A stretch of DNA of 64,000 nucleotides, taken from Streptomyces liliifuscus. Its GTDB lineage: Bacteria; Actinomycetota; Actinomycetes; Streptomycetales; Streptomycetaceae. Location: assembly GCF_016598615.1 (NCBI RefSeq), contig NZ_CP066831.1, positions 2,976,001-3,040,000 on the forward strand. The letters are read 5' to 3'. The translations under genes and the position numbers were made by a program. The notes below the pieces were generated by a model. The model was not told where the DNA came from and searched no databases. It saw only the letters and a program-made list of their open reading frames with translations. Below are positions 27,110-36,610 of the stretch, one piece after another. Positions within the stretch are counted from its first letter, which is position 1, and the number at the start of each line of letters is the position of its first letter.

Positions 27110-28309
27110 CTAAGTGAAGGCAGGCGTGGCGGTCGTGAGCGAACCGTCCAAAAGGGTCGAATCGCCCATCTCGCTGAGTGCGAGAGCGAGCGCCCCGAGG
27201 ACCTCCGCCCGGCCGCCAAGTGCCCCTGGCAGAACGGATAGTTGACGTGCCGCACTGGGGATCGCATAGCGGCCGACGGACTCCCTTATGGGCCCGAGCA
27301 CGAGCTCTCCGGCCTCGGCGAGATCACCGCCGAGAACCACCCGACTCGGGTTGAGCAAGTTGCAGAGATTGGCGACTCCACTGCCGATGTGTCGGCCGAC
27401 GTCGGCGATCACCCGACGACAGCCAGGGTCTCCGTCCCTCGCCAGCCGTACGACACCTTCCATGGTCAGGTCCGTGCCGTGGCTGGACTGGAGGAGCGGC
27501 AGCACATAGCGCGCCGCCGCGAAGGTCTCCAGGCAGCCCCGGTTGCCGCAGCGACAGACCGGGCCCGACTCGTCAAGAGTAATATGCCCGATTTCTCCCG
27601 CTGTGCCACCCGGGCCGCGATAGATCTTGCCGCTGATCACGAGTCCGGCGCCCACACCGCTCGCGACCTTGATGTATGCCAGGTCCCGGACACCCCGGCC
27701 ACTCCCCCAGACGAGTTCGCCGAGGGCTCCCAGGTTGGCGTCGTTGTCGACGTGCACGGGCACGCCGAGCCGTCCGCCCAGCTCCTCGGCGGGTTTGGTG
27801 CCGGTCCAGCCCGGCAGGATCGCGGTGGAGCCGAGCGTCCCGGACTCCACGTCGATCGGCCCCGGCACGCCGAGCCCGACGCCCGCGATCTTCGTACGGT
27901 CCACACCGGTGGCAGCGATCAGGCGGTTGACCAGCTGTTCCGCCCGGTCGAAGCCCTGTGCGGCGGAGGCGTCCACATCGAGTGGCTCGGACTCCTCGGC
28001 GAGCACCTGATGGGCGAGGTTGCCGACCGCGACGCGCAGGTGTGTGTGCCCGAAGTCGACGCCGATCACGATGCCTGCGTCGCCGCTGAGACTGACGCTG
28101 CGGGCCCTTCGGCCGCCCGCCGAGGTGGGGGTGACCTCGACCGTCCCGCCGTCCTTCAGCTCCCGAACGATATTGGAGACCGTGGCCGCGGACAGGCCCG
28201 TCGTCCTCGCGATCTCGGCCTGCGTGAGCGACCCGGCCAGGCGCACCGCACGTACGACCCGTTCGAGATTGGCTCGGTGCAGCGACGACTGCGACCCCGG
28301 AGTCTCCAC
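27110..28309 (-). CDS. rok7B7: ROK family transcriptional regulator, Rok7B7-like
   Basis: 399-aa repressor/sugar-kinase homologue. N-terminal winged helix (LTQAEIARTTGLSAATVSNIVRELKDGG), then the ROK domain with a glucokinase-like ATP-binding segment (IVIGVDFGHTHLRVAVGNL) and the zinc motif CRCGNRGCLETFAAARY. In S. coelicolor the gene between ngcEFG and xylFGH is Rok7B7, linked in the literature to xylose transport and antibiotic control; identity here rests on this position. The GTG at 28309 is used because AGGAGG lies five bases upstream; the frame is open to a TTG at 28360. Downstream is xylF. Confidence 0.85.
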   Translation of the reverse strand: METPGSQSSLHRANLERVVRAVRLAGSLTQAEIARTTGLSAATVSNIVRELKDGGTVEVTPTSAGGRRARSVSLSGDAGIVIGVDFGHTHLRVAVGNLAHQVLAEESEPLDVDASAAQGFDRAEQLVNRLIAATGVDRTKIAGVGLGVPGPIDVESGTLGSTAILPGWTGTKPAEELGGRLGVPVHVDNDANLGALGELVWGSGRGVRDLAYIKVASGVGAGLVISGKIYRGPGGTAGEIGHITLDESGPVCRCGNRGCLETFAAARYVLPLLQSSHGTDLTMEGVVRLARDGDPGCRRVIADVGRHIGSGVANLCNLLNPSRVVLGGDLAEAGELVLGPIRESVGRYAIPSAARQLSVLPGALGGRAEVLGALALALSEMGDSTLLDGSLTTATPAFT

Positions 28310-28445
28310 GACGACCTCCTGCGTACGGGGTCGCCTCAGTGAGACCCCGTCTATGTCCAACTAGTGAACTCTAAGCTGAGCCGTTTGGGTTGCCTCCCGT
28401 CAAGAGGTTGAGCAAGAGAGGGGCGCGCCGGCGCCCGCACACACA

Positions 28446-28478
28446 AGGGTGGCCCCGGCTCCAATCCGGGACCACCCT
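28446..28478. terminator. terminator hairpin after ngcG
   Basis: AGGGTGGcCCCGG paired with CCGGGaCCACCCT around a 7-base loop, 27 bases after the ngcG stop in the reading direction. Confidence 0.8.
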
Positions 28479-28504
28479 CGCAAACCGAACCGACGGCCGA
28501 ACCG

Positions 28505-29425
28505 TTACTTGAGCGCACCCGCGGTGAGGCCCTGGACGACCTGGCGCTGGAAGACGATGTACGCGGCGAGCACCGGCAGCATCGCCATCACGAGGCCGGC
28601 GAAGAGACCGGACCAGTCACCTTTGTAGCCCTGGCTGACGGCCAGCTGGACGAGCCCCTGGGTGAGCACCTTGTTGTCCGGCTCGGTGTTGAGCACGGTC
28701 GGCAGCATGTACTGGTTCCACTGGCCCAGGAAGTTGAAGATGGTGATGCTGATCAGGCCGGGCTTGGCCATCGGCAGCATCACCTGGAAGAACGTCCTGG
28801 TGTGCGAGGCGCCGTCCACGAAGGCGGCCTCGGCCACCGAGGACGGCAGCGTGCGGAAGAAGGCCGTCATGAAGAACACGGTGAACGGCAGCGAGTAGCC
28901 GATGTAGACCAGGATCAGTCCGGGCAGCGTGTTCAGCAGCGAGAGGTTCTGCATGACGTAGAACAGCGGGACCAGCGCCAGGATGATCGGGAAGCTCATT
29001 CCTCCGATGAAGAGGAAGTAGATGAAGCGGTTCCCGGGGAACTCGAAGCGCGCGAGGACGTAGGCCGCCATGGAGCCCAGCAGCATGGTGCCCAGGAGCG
29101 AGAACCCCACCACGATGATCGTGTTGAGGAAGTAGTCGCTCATGTTCGCCTCGGTCCAGGCGCGCGACCAGTTGTCGAAGTGCAGCGAGTCGGGCAGCGC
29201 CCAGGGCGAGCTGAAGATCTCCTTGTCCGTCTTGAACGAGGTCATCACCGCCCAGAGCAGCGGCAGCACGACCATGAACGCCCAGAGGATGAGCATGCCG
29301 TGCGAGAAGATGTTGAGGACCCTGCCCTCGGTGGCCTTCTCCCTCGGCCCGGGCGCCGGCGTCGTCTTCATGACGGGCGGCCTCTCCTCGGTGGTGTCGG
29401 CGGGAGGCATGTCGGTCGTCTTCAC
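28505..29425 (-). CDS. ngcG: GlcNAc/chitobiose ABC transporter permease, MalG type
   Basis: 306-aa inner-membrane subunit with six membrane segments; the EAA loop reads PSSVAEAAFVDGASHTRTFFQVMLPMAKPG. The hydrophilic N terminus (about 45 residues) is longer than usual, with a duplicated MKTT element. GTG start at 29425 follows GAGGAGG. Gene name is by synteny with ngcEFG (SCO6005-SCO6007 region) beside rok7B7. The ATPase is not encoded here, which fits energising by the shared MsiK. Confidence 0.85.
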   Translation of the reverse strand: MKTTDMPPADTTEERPPVMKTTPAPGPREKATEGRVLNIFSHGMLILWAFMVVLPLLWAVMTSFKTDKEIFSSPWALPDSLHFDNWSRAWTEANMSDYFLNTIIVVGFSLLGTMLLGSMAAYVLARFEFPGNRFIYFLFIGGMSFPIILALVPLFYVMQNLSLLNTLPGLILVYIGYSLPFTVFFMTAFFRTLPSSVAEAAFVDGASHTRTFFQVMLPMAKPGLISITIFNFLGQWNQYMLPTVLNTEPDNKVLTQGLVQLAVSQGYKGDWSGLFAGLVMAMLPVLAAYIVFQRQVVQGLTAGALK

Positions 29426-29462
29426 TCGTGGCCTCCTCGCGGCTCGGTCAGCTCGGTCTGCA

Positions 29463-30392
29463 TCAGTACTCCAGCCGCTCGCGCCGGCCCAGCTTCATGA
29501 CGACGGCCACGAACAGCAGCGTCACGATGAGCAGGGCGACACCGATCGTCGTCGCGTAGGCGGCCTGACCGTCGCGGAACGCCTTCTGGTAGACGTACAG
29601 CGGCAGGACGGTCGTCGAGTAGTCGGGACCGCCGCCGTTCGGGCCCACGGTCATGATCTGCACGACCGCGAAGGCCTCGGCGCCGAGCGCCAGGATGCCC
29701 ACATAGGCCCAGCCGGACTGCACGGTGTCCCAGAGGAGCGGCAGGGTGATCTTGAAGAATGTCGTGATGCGGTTTGCGCCGTCCAGCAGCGCCGCCTCGT
29801 AGTAGTCCTTGGGAATGGAGGCCATTCCCGCGGAGAAGAGCACCACGAAGAAACCGACGGTGCACCAGACGAGTACCGCGAAAACGCACCAGAGGGCCAG
29901 ATCGGGGTCACCGAGCCAGTCGGGCTGAACGCTGTCCAGTCCGATCGCCTTCAGGGCGGAGTTGATCGCACCGCTGTTGGGGTTGTAGGCGAACTGGAAC
30001 AGCAGCGCGACGATGGCGATCGACAGCACCTGCGGAAAGAAGTAGACCACCTTGTAGAAGGCGGAGCCGCGGACACCGGCGATCGCGGCATTCTTCCGGC
30101 GCCGTCCGCCGACATTGAGCATGAAGGCGAAGAACAGCGCCATGGTGAGGGTCACCAATGGCAGCAGCACGACCAGCATCACGCTGTGCTGCAACGACTT
30201 CCAGAAGACCTCGTCATCGAGCAGTCGCGTGTAGTTCTTGAAGCCCACCATCTTGAACTCGGGGCTCAGACCGCTCCAGTCCGTGAACGAATAGTAGATG
30301 GACTGGATGAAGGGCCAGATCACGAAGAGGCCGTAGATGGCCAGGGGGGCCGTCAAGAACCCCACGATGAAACGGTATTTGCCGTGTTGCAT
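29463..30392 (-). CDS. ngcF: GlcNAc/chitobiose ABC transporter permease, MalF type
   Basis: 309-aa permease. First membrane segment IVGFLTAPLAIYGLFVIWPF, MalF-type loop YYSFTDWSGLSPEFKMVGFKNY and EAA loop IPKDYYEAALLDGANRITTFFKITLPLLWD. ATG at 30392 has only a weak ribosome binding site (AGGA directly adjacent), in line with lower synthesis than the binding protein. It is separated from ngcE by a 157-nt hairpin and from ngcG by 37 bases. Confidence 0.87.
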   Translation of the reverse strand: MQHGKYRFIVGFLTAPLAIYGLFVIWPFIQSIYYSFTDWSGLSPEFKMVGFKNYTRLLDDEVFWKSLQHSVMLVVLLPLVTLTMALFFAFMLNVGGRRRKNAAIAGVRGSAFYKVVYFFPQVLSIAIVALLFQFAYNPNSGAINSALKAIGLDSVQPDWLGDPDLALWCVFAVLVWCTVGFFVVLFSAGMASIPKDYYEAALLDGANRITTFFKITLPLLWDTVQSGWAYVGILALGAEAFAVVQIMTVGPNGGGPDYSTTVLPLYVYQKAFRDGQAAYATTIGVALLIVTLLFVAVVMKLGRRERLEY

Positions 30393-30446
30393 TCCTACCG
30401 ACCCGATCTTCCCGCGGGGGCTGCCGTCGATGCCGCACTTCCAGGT

Positions 30447-30603
30447 CCTGTCTCCCCGATCTTCGCGGATCGGCGCGCGGCGTCTGGTGCGGTGCGTCGG
30501 CGTGTGGCCGCATCGCCCTCGTACTGGACGTACTTGGGTGATGCGGCCGTGCGTCGAGGTGCCGTGCCAGGCGTCGTGCGCCCGCGAAGATCGGGGAGAC
30601 AGG
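30447..30603. other. 157-nt imperfect inverted repeat between ngcE and ngcF
   Basis: Outer arms are 22 bp identical (30447-30468 against 30582-30603, beginning CCTGTCTCCCCGATCTTC). The inner arms are also complementary but with many transitions, and a second perfect block GGCCGCATC/GATGCGGCC lies at 30506-30514 and 30540-30548. It starts 45 bases after the ngcE stop. In RNA it would form one very long rod-like hairpin. No protein-coding capacity fits it. Confidence 0.8.
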
Positions 30604-30648
30604 GCCTGGAGCCGGGGCCCCGGTCACCGCCCGGGGCCCCGGCCTCAC

Positions 30649-32097
30649 TCACTGGTGCTTGTAGTGCTGGATGTTGTCGTCCTTGGCCGCCTCGTCGGCA
30701 TAGCCCTGGATCTTCTTGATGGCTTCTACCGGGGTGAGCCGCCCCGCCATCATCTCGCCGAGGCCGCCGACACCGATCTTCTCCTTCTGCAAGGCCACGT
30801 ACCAGTCCTGGATGCGCGGGTTGACCACGTTGGTGCCGGCCTTCTCCAGGGCCGCGACACCTGACTTCAGACCCGGCGTCAGCTCGATGCCGTCGGTGCC
30901 GCCGTTGAACGCGGTCAGCGACTTGACGGACGCCGTGAAGTTCTTCGACGAGGCCTCGCTGAGCATGATGCGCAGCTGCTCCATGCCGCCGTCCGTGTTC
31001 TTGGCCTTGGCGGGAACGATGAAGGGCTCGCCGCCGGACGCCCAGATGGTGCCGAAGGGCATCTTGTCCGAGCTGTCGATGCCGCTGGGCGCGTTCACCG
31101 CGAGGTTGAAGTCCTTCGGCATGGTCTTCGCCGCCTCGTTCTCCACCCAGGAGCCGTTCGGGATGAAGAGTGCCTTGCCCTCGGTCCAGGCCGTCTGGGA
31201 CTGGATGTGGTCCAGGCCCGGGGTGCCCTTGAGGATGTAGCCCTTCTTGTAGAGCTCGTAGTACGCCTCGAAGCAGGTCTTGACCGCGGGGTGCTTCCAG
31301 GCGTTCGGCTCCAGGTTGTCGATGGCGTCGAGCACCTCGACACCGCCGACCTTGGCGATCATCGGGTAGAGGGAGAAGGGGATGTAGTACGGGTGCTTGC
31401 CCGCGTACGTCCAGCCCGCGATGCCCTTCTTCTTCGCCTTGGCACAGACCGCGAGCATGTCGTCCCAGGTCTCCGGGTACGTGGCGTCGAGGGACTCCAG
31501 CGCCTTCTGGGAGTACCACACGCCGTAGACGGTGTACGCGTAGTACATGATCCAGACCGGGTCGCCGTCGAACTGGCCCATCTCGACGATGCCGGGGCGC
31601 AGAGTGTCCCGGACCTTCTTGGCCGGGTCGTCGACGGACGGCGCGTCCAGCAGCGGGGTGAGGTCCGAGAGCTGCTTCTTGCCCACGAGGACGCCCATGT
31701 CCATCTGCTCGGCACCCGAGTTGTCGATCAGGTCCGGCGGAGTTCCCTGGTTGAAGCGCGGCTGCAGGACCGACTGGATCTTCTGGGTCGACGAGAACTT
31801 GACCTTGGCCTTGGGGAAATTCTTCTCGTAGATCGCCTTGGCGTCCTCGGCGTACTTCGTGCCGAAACCGCCGTCGAAGATGACGATCTCCAGCGGCGCG
31901 GTCTCATTGACGGCGAGGGGGTTCTCCTTGGTCTTCTTGCCCTTGTCGACCTTTTCCTCGCTGCCGCTGTCGCCGCTGGCACAGGCCGACAGGAAACTCA
32001 TCGTGGGTACGGAAATCAGGCCGAGCGCAGCGGTCCGCTTGATCAGATCGCGGCGGCCGACACCCTCTGGGTTGTTGTGGGCGGAAGTGGATCCCAT
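30649..32097 (-). CDS. ngcE: N-acetylglucosamine/chitobiose-binding lipoprotein, NgcE-like
   Basis: 482-aa extracellular binding protein of a CUT1 importer. The leader carries a twin-arginine motif and lipobox (VGRRDLIKRTAALG, then SFLSACASG), so it is probably exported folded through Tat and lipid-anchored. Mature part: PLEIVIFDGGFGTKYAEDA, WIMYYAYTVYGVWYSQKALES, TWDDMLAVCAKAKKKGIAGW. This composition and the gene context match NgcE, the N-acetylglucosamine and N,N'-diacetylchitobiose binding protein of streptomycetes. The ATG at 32097 follows GAGGA at seven bases; an in-frame TTG lies two codons upstream. A DasR-box-like sequence and a leader hairpin lie upstream. Confidence 0.87.
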   Translation of the reverse strand: MGSTSAHNNPEGVGRRDLIKRTAALGLISVPTMSFLSACASGDSGSEEKVDKGKKTKENPLAVNETAPLEIVIFDGGFGTKYAEDAKAIYEKNFPKAKVKFSSTQKIQSVLQPRFNQGTPPDLIDNSGAEQMDMGVLVGKKQLSDLTPLLDAPSVDDPAKKVRDTLRPGIVEMGQFDGDPVWIMYYAYTVYGVWYSQKALESLDATYPETWDDMLAVCAKAKKKGIAGWTYAGKHPYYIPFSLYPMIAKVGGVEVLDAIDNLEPNAWKHPAVKTCFEAYYELYKKGYILKGTPGLDHIQSQTAWTEGKALFIPNGSWVENEAAKTMPKDFNLAVNAPSGIDSSDKMPFGTIWASGGEPFIVPAKAKNTDGGMEQLRIMLSEASSKNFTASVKSLTAFNGGTDGIELTPGLKSGVAALEKAGTNVVNPRIQDWYVALQKEKIGVGGLGEMMAGRLTPVEAIKKIQGYADEAAKDDNIQHYKHQ

Positions 32098-32173
32098 GCT
32101 CAAGTCCTCGCCTTCATCAGGACTCAGGCGGTGAACCGGACCCTCCCCGGCACCGCGGTCGGTACTGCATTAC

Positions 32174-32191
32174 CCGGGGGTCAACCCCCGG
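32174..32191. other. hairpin in the ngcE leader
   Basis: CCGGGGG/CCCCCGG stem with a TCAA loop, about 77 bases upstream of the ngcE start; near the probable 5' end of the message. Function unknown. Confidence 0.5.
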
Positions 32192-32374
32192 ACCCCCGGC
32201 AGGAAAAGCAGGTCGGACGGCTTGCCCGGCGCTTTCCGCGGGGGGACGTAGAGCTGGATCGTGCGTGGAATGCCGGGATCGGCGGGAATACGCGGCAGTC
32301 GCTGATCGCCACGCCCCCTTCTTCTCCCTGGCCTGTGCCTGTCCGCGGCCCGTCGAACGACTGGGCGGACGCCG

Positions 32375-32390
32375 ACAGGTATAGTCCACT
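32375..32390 (-). promoter_or_regulatory. possible DasR-responsive element upstream of ngcE
   Basis: ACAGGTATAGTCCACT agrees with the known dre consensus ACTGGTCTAGACCACT at 13 of 16 positions. DasR is the GntR-family GlcNAc-utilisation repressor of streptomycetes. The site is about 280 bases upstream of ngcE, far but plausible for a long leader. Confidence 0.45.
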
Positions 32391-32649
32391 TCCCGCCAGC
32401 GGAGCAAGATCGAATGCACAGTTGGCCGACACTCTTTCCCGAAGTGAGACCTCGCGGAAATATCAGCTGCCCACAGGCCCCGCCGCACAGTGGGCGATCA
32501 GCGAACGATCAGCGGCCGAACAGGAAGCCGACAGGTGAGCCCGTGGATGGGCCATCGGGCCGACTGTCGTCATTACCCCCGTACGCCACGTTCAACACCC
32601 TTGACATCCCTGACCACTTGACTCCCTACTGGACCTGCGCAGCAAATAT

Positions 32650-32661
32650 GACAACGTTGTC
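32650..32661. promoter_or_regulatory. GACAACGTTGTC operator upstream of GH92 gene
   Basis: Perfect 12-bp palindrome with a central CG, the form of LacI-family operators. It directly follows an A+T-rich CAAATAT that may be the -10 region (TTGACT at 32618-32623 as -35). The same palindrome occurs twice upstream of the second GH92 gene. Confidence 0.7.
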
Positions 32662-32692
32662 CAGGCGCACGTGACAGGGAGGGTGCTGGCGC

Positions 32693-35600
32693 ATGCACCA
32701 CAGATCTCGGCAAGGATCTCCGCACAGATCTCGGATCAGGGCACGGCACGGATGGGGTTCCACGGCGGTCCTCGGAGCGACCGCCTTCGCGCTGGTGGTG
32801 GCCTCGCAGGGCGCCGCCGTCGCCCGTCCGGCCGAAGCCGCCGCCGCGGACAGGGAATTCGGTTCCTCCTTCGAGGCGGGTGAACCCGCACCCGACTGGC
32901 TGAATACAGTCGACACCGCGCCCGATGGTTCCAAGCGTTCGTCGGGTGTCGACGGCGGCTTCAGCACCGGCATTCCCGGCAATGTGACCGAGCACGTCAC
33001 GGATGTCGCCGCGAGCGGCGAGAACTCGGGCTCGGGCGAGGTGAAGGAGAACCTCGTCGACGTCGAGCCCGGCACCAAATGGCTCACCTTCGCACCCACC
33101 GGCTGGGTGGAGTTCGAGCTGGACGCCCCGGTCAAGCTGGTGACGTACGCGCTCACCTCGGCCAACGACCACGACGAGCGCGACCCGGTCGACTGGACGT
33201 TCCAGGGGTCCACGGACGGCAAGGACTGGAAGACCCTCGACACCCGCACCGGCGAGTCCTTCGGCGAGCGCTTCCAGACGAAGTCGTACGACCTCGCCGA
33301 GCCCGCGGAGTACCAGCACTTCCGGCTCGACATCACCAAGAACAACGGTGCTTCGGACGCCACGCAACTCGCCGACGTGCAGTTCTCGACGGGCGGCGGC
33401 GCGGAGCCGACGCCCAAGGACATGCTCTCGCTGGTGGACCGCGGCCCGAGCGGCTCCCCGACCGCGAAGTCCGGCGCGGGCTTCACGGGCAAGAAGGCCC
33501 TCCGGTACGCGGGCACGCACAAGGCGGACGGCCGCGCCTACTCGTACAACAAGGTCTTCGACGTGAACGTGGCCGTGGGCCGCGACACCGAGTTGGCGTA
33601 CCGGGTCTTCCCGTCGATGGCGGACGGCGACCGGGACTACGACGCCACGAACGTCTCGGTGGACCTGGCGTTCACGGACGGCACCCATCTGAGCGATCTG
33701 CGGGCCCAGGACCAGCACGGCTTCCCGCTGACTCCGCAGGGTCAGGGCGCGTCGAAGGTGCTGTACGTCAACCAGTGGAACAACGTCGTCTCGCGGATCG
33801 GCTCGGTCGCCGCCGGCAAGACGGTCGACCGGATCCTGGTCGCGTACGACTCCCCGAAGGGGCCCGCGAAGTTCCGCGGCTGGCTGGACGACGTGAACCT
33901 GAGCGTGAAGAAGCCCGAGAAGCCGAAGGCGCATCTCTCGGACTACGCGTCCACCACGCGCGGCACCAACTCCAGCGGCGGCTTCTCGCGCGGCAACAAC
34001 TTCCCGGCGACGGCCGTGCCGCACGGCTTCAACTTCTGGACGCCGGTGACGAACGCGGGTTCGCTCAGCTGGCTCTACGACTACGCCCGCGCGAACAACG
34101 CGGACAATCTGCCGACCATACAGGCGTTCAGCGCGAGTCATGAGCCGAGCCCCTGGATGGGTGACCGGCAGACCTTCCAGGTGATGCCGTCGGCCGCGGC
34201 CGGCACCCCGGAGACGGGCCGCACCGCCCGCGCGCTGCCGTTCAAGCACGAGAACGAGACGGCACGCCCGTACTACTACGGGGTGCGGTTCGAGAACGGG
34301 CTGAAGACGGAGATGGCGCCGACGGACCACGCGGCGGCCATGCGCTTCACCTACCCCGGCGACGACGCGAGCGTCGTCTTCGACAACGTCACCGACCAGG
34401 CGGGCCTCACCCTCGACAAGGAGAACGGGACCTTCACGGGCTACTCGGACGTGAAGTCGGGCTTGTCGACGGGCGCGACCCGCCTCTTCGTGTACGGCGT
34501 GTTCGACGCGGAGGTCGCCGACGGCAGCTCCTCCGGTGTGAAGGGCTATCTGAAGTTCAAGGCGGGCGAGGACCGCACGGTCACGCTCCGCCTGGCCACG
34601 TCCCTGATCAGCATCGACCAGGCCAAGGACAACCTCCGTCAGGAGATCCCGGACGGCACGTCCTTCGACGCGGTCAAGTCGCGCGCCCAGAAGCAGTGGG
34701 ACAAGATCCTCGGCAAGGTCGAGGTCGAGGGCGCGACCCCGGACCAGCTGACGACCCTGTACTCCAGCCTCTACCGGCTGTACCTGTACCCCAACTCCGG
34801 CTTCGAGAAGGTCGGTGGGAAGTACCAGTACGCCTCGCCGTTCTCGCCGATGCCCGGCCCGGACACCCCGACGCACACCGGCGCGAAGATCGTCGACGGC
34901 AAGGTGTACGTCAACAACGGCTTCTGGGACACCTATCGGACGACCTGGCCGGCCTACTCTCTGCTGACACCCGGTCAGGCCGGTGAGATGGTCGACGGGT
35001 TCGTGCAGCAGTACAAGGACGGCGGCTGGACCTCGCGCTGGTCCTCGCCCGGCTACGCGGACCTGATGACCGGCACCTCGTCGGACGTGGCGTTCGCGGA
35101 CGCCTACGTCAAGGGGGTCGACTTCGACGCAAAGTCGGCGTACGACGCGGCGGTCAAGAACGCCACCGTCGTACCGCCCTCCTCGGGCGTGGGCCGCAAG
35201 GGCATGGCGACCTCGCCGTTCCTCGGCTACACGAGCACCGACACGCACGAGGGTCTGTCGTGGGCACTTGAGGGCTACCTCAACGACTACGGCATCTCGA
35301 AGATGGGCCAGGCCCTCTACAAGAAGACGGGCGAGAAGCGCTACAAGGAGGAGGCGGAGTACTTCCTCAACCGCGCCCAGGACTACATCAACCTCTTCGA
35401 CTCCAAGGCCGGCTTCTTCCAGGGCCGCGACCAGAAGGGCGACTGGCGGGTCGAGTCGTCCAAGTACGACCCGAGGGTGTGGGGCTACGACTACACCGAG
35501 ACCAACGGCTGGGGCTACGCCTTCACCGCGCCCCAGGACTCCCGCGGCCTCGCCAACCTGTACGGCGGCCGCTCCGGGCTCGCGGAGAAGCTCGACACGT

Positions 35601-36532
35601 ACTTCGCGACCCCCGAGACCGCCTCTCCCGAGTTCGTCGGCTCGTACGGGGGCGTCATCCACGAGATGACCGAGGCGCGTGACGTACGGATGGGCATGTA
35701 CGGGCACTCCAACCAGGTCGCCCACCACGTGAACTACATGTACAACGCGGCGAGTCAGCCCTGGAAGACGCAGAAGAACGTCCGCGAGGTGCTGTCCCGG
35801 CTCTACACCGGCAGTGAGATCGGGCAGGGCTACCACGGCGACGAGGACAACGGCGAGCAGTCGGCCTGGTTCCTCTTCTCCGCGCTCGGCTTCTACCCGC
35901 TGGTCATGGGCAGCGGCGAATACGCCGTCGGCTCACCGCTGTTCACCAAGGCGACCGTGCACCTGGAGAACGGCCGGGAGCTGGTCGTGAAGGCTCCGAA
36001 GAACAGCGCGAAGAACGTCTACGTGCAGGGCCTGAAGGTCAACGGCAAGGCCTGGACGAAGACTTCGCTCCCCCACTCGATCATCTCCCGTGGTGGCGTG
36101 CTGGAGTTCGACATGGGGTCGAAGCCGTCCTCGTGGGGCACCGGGAAGAACGCGGCGCCCGTCTCGATCACCGAGGACGACAAGGTGCCGTCGCCCCGGA
36201 GCGATGTCATCAAGGGCGAGGGCGAGTTGTTCGACAACACCTCGGCGACGAACGCGACCGTCGAGTCGGTGGATCTGCCGACCGCCGACCGGGCCAAGGC
36301 CGTTCAGTACACGCTGACGTCGGCCGAGCGCTCCAAGGCTCCACAGGGCTGGGTCCTCCAGGGCTCGTCCGACGGGACCACGTGGAAGGATCTCGACAAG
36401 CGGTCCGGTCAGTCCTTCACCTGGGACCGGCAGACACGGGCGTTCTCGGTCTCGGCGCCCGGGTCGTACACCAAGTACCGCCTGGTCCTCGACGGTGAGG
36501 CGACGCTGGCGGAGGTGGAACTGCTGAGCTGA
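32693..36532 (+). CDS. secreted GH92 exo-alpha-mannosidase with discoidin-like domains
   Basis: 1279-aa extracellular enzyme. Arg-rich signal peptide (MHHRSRQG ... FALVVASQGAAVARPAEAAA), an N-terminal discoidin/CBM32-like domain (about residues 100-240, TGWVEFELDAPVKLVTYALT and STDGKDWKTLDTRTG), a jelly-roll part of the GH92 N-domain from about residue 418, and the (alpha/alpha)6 catalytic domain from about 665 to 1150. A second discoidin-like domain closes the C terminus (VQYTLTSAERSKAPQGWVLQ). GH92 enzymes are Ca-dependent inverting alpha-mannosidases. The segment usually read GNDDxGxxSSWY is here GDEDNGEQSAWFLFSALGF (about residue 1048), different from the paralogue, which suggests another linkage specificity. 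Divergent from ngcE. Confidence 0.9.
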   Translation: MHHRSRQGSPHRSRIRARHGWGSTAVLGATAFALVVASQGAAVARPAEAAAADREFGSSFEAGEPAPDWLNTVDTAPDGSKRSSGVDGGFSTGIPGNVTEHVTDVAASGENSGSGEVKENLVDVEPGTKWLTFAPTGWVEFELDAPVKLVTYALTSANDHDERDPVDWTFQGSTDGKDWKTLDTRTGESFGERFQTKSYDLAEPAEYQHFRLDITKNNGASDATQLADVQFSTGGGAEPTPKDMLSLVDRGPSGSPTAKSGAGFTGKKALRYAGTHKADGRAYSYNKVFDVNVAVGRDTELAYRVFPSMADGDRDYDATNVSVDLAFTDGTHLSDLRAQDQHGFPLTPQGQGASKVLYVNQWNNVVSRIGSVAAGKTVDRILVAYDSPKGPAKFRGWLDDVNLSVKKPEKPKAHLSDYASTTRGTNSSGGFSRGNNFPATAVPHGFNFWTPVTNAGSLSWLYDYARANNADNLPTIQAFSASHEPSPWMGDRQTFQVMPSAAAGTPETGRTARALPFKHENETARPYYYGVRFENGLKTEMAPTDHAAAMRFTYPGDDASVVFDNVTDQAGLTLDKENGTFTGYSDVKSGLSTGATRLFVYGVFDAEVADGSSSGVKGYLKFKAGEDRTVTLRLATSLISIDQAKDNLRQEIPDGTSFDAVKSRAQKQWDKILGKVEVEGATPDQLTTLYSSLYRLYLYPNSGFEKVGGKYQYASPFSPMPGPDTPTHTGAKIVDGKVYVNNGFWDTYRTTWPAYSLLTPGQAGEMVDGFVQQYKDGGWTSRWSSPGYADLMTGTSSDVAFADAYVKGVDFDAKSAYDAAVKNATVVPPSSGVGRKGMATSPFLGYTSTDTHEGLSWALEGYLNDYGISKMGQALYKKTGEKRYKEEAEYFLNRAQDYINLFDSKAGFFQGRDQKGDWRVESSKYDPRVWGYDYTETNGWGYAFTAPQDSRGLANLYGGRSGLAEKLDTYFATPETASPEFVGSYGGVIHEMTEARDVRMGMYGHSNQVAHHVNYMYNAASQPWKTQKNVREVLSRLYTGSEIGQGYHGDEDNGEQSAWFLFSALGFYPLVMGSGEYAVGSPLFTKATVHLENGRELVVKAPKNSAKNVYVQGLKVNGKAWTKTSLPHSIISRGGVLEFDMGSKPSSWGTGKNAAPVSITEDDKVPSPRSDVIKGEGELFDNTSATNATVESVDLPTADRAKAVQYTLTSAERSKAPQGWVLQGSSDGTTWKDLDKRSGQSFTWDRQTRAFSVSAPGSYTKYRLVLDGEATLAEVELLS

Positions 36533-36569
36533 CGCGCGGCACGCTCGGTACGGCAAACACGCACGGCGT

Positions 36570-36610
36570 ACACGGCACCGGTTACGGCAGGACGGTAACC
36601 GGTGCCGTGT
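36570..36610. terminator. bidirectional terminator between convergent genes
   Basis: 16-bp perfect arms (ACACGGCACCGGTTAC and complement) with a 9-base spacer. The left arm contains the stop codon of the leftward lipoprotein gene. Confidence 0.85.

Noticed and set aside
30395..30648. Riboswitch or attenuator in the ngcE-ngcF spacer
   Set aside because: The element is a simple long rod with no conserved aptamer-like bulges that I can recognise; described instead as an intercistronic hairpin.
30395..31519. 374-aa minus-strand frame crossing the end of ngcE
   Set aside because: It is an alternative frame of ngcE plus the long hairpin, without any domain; ngcE in its own frame has signal, lipobox and family motifs to the end.
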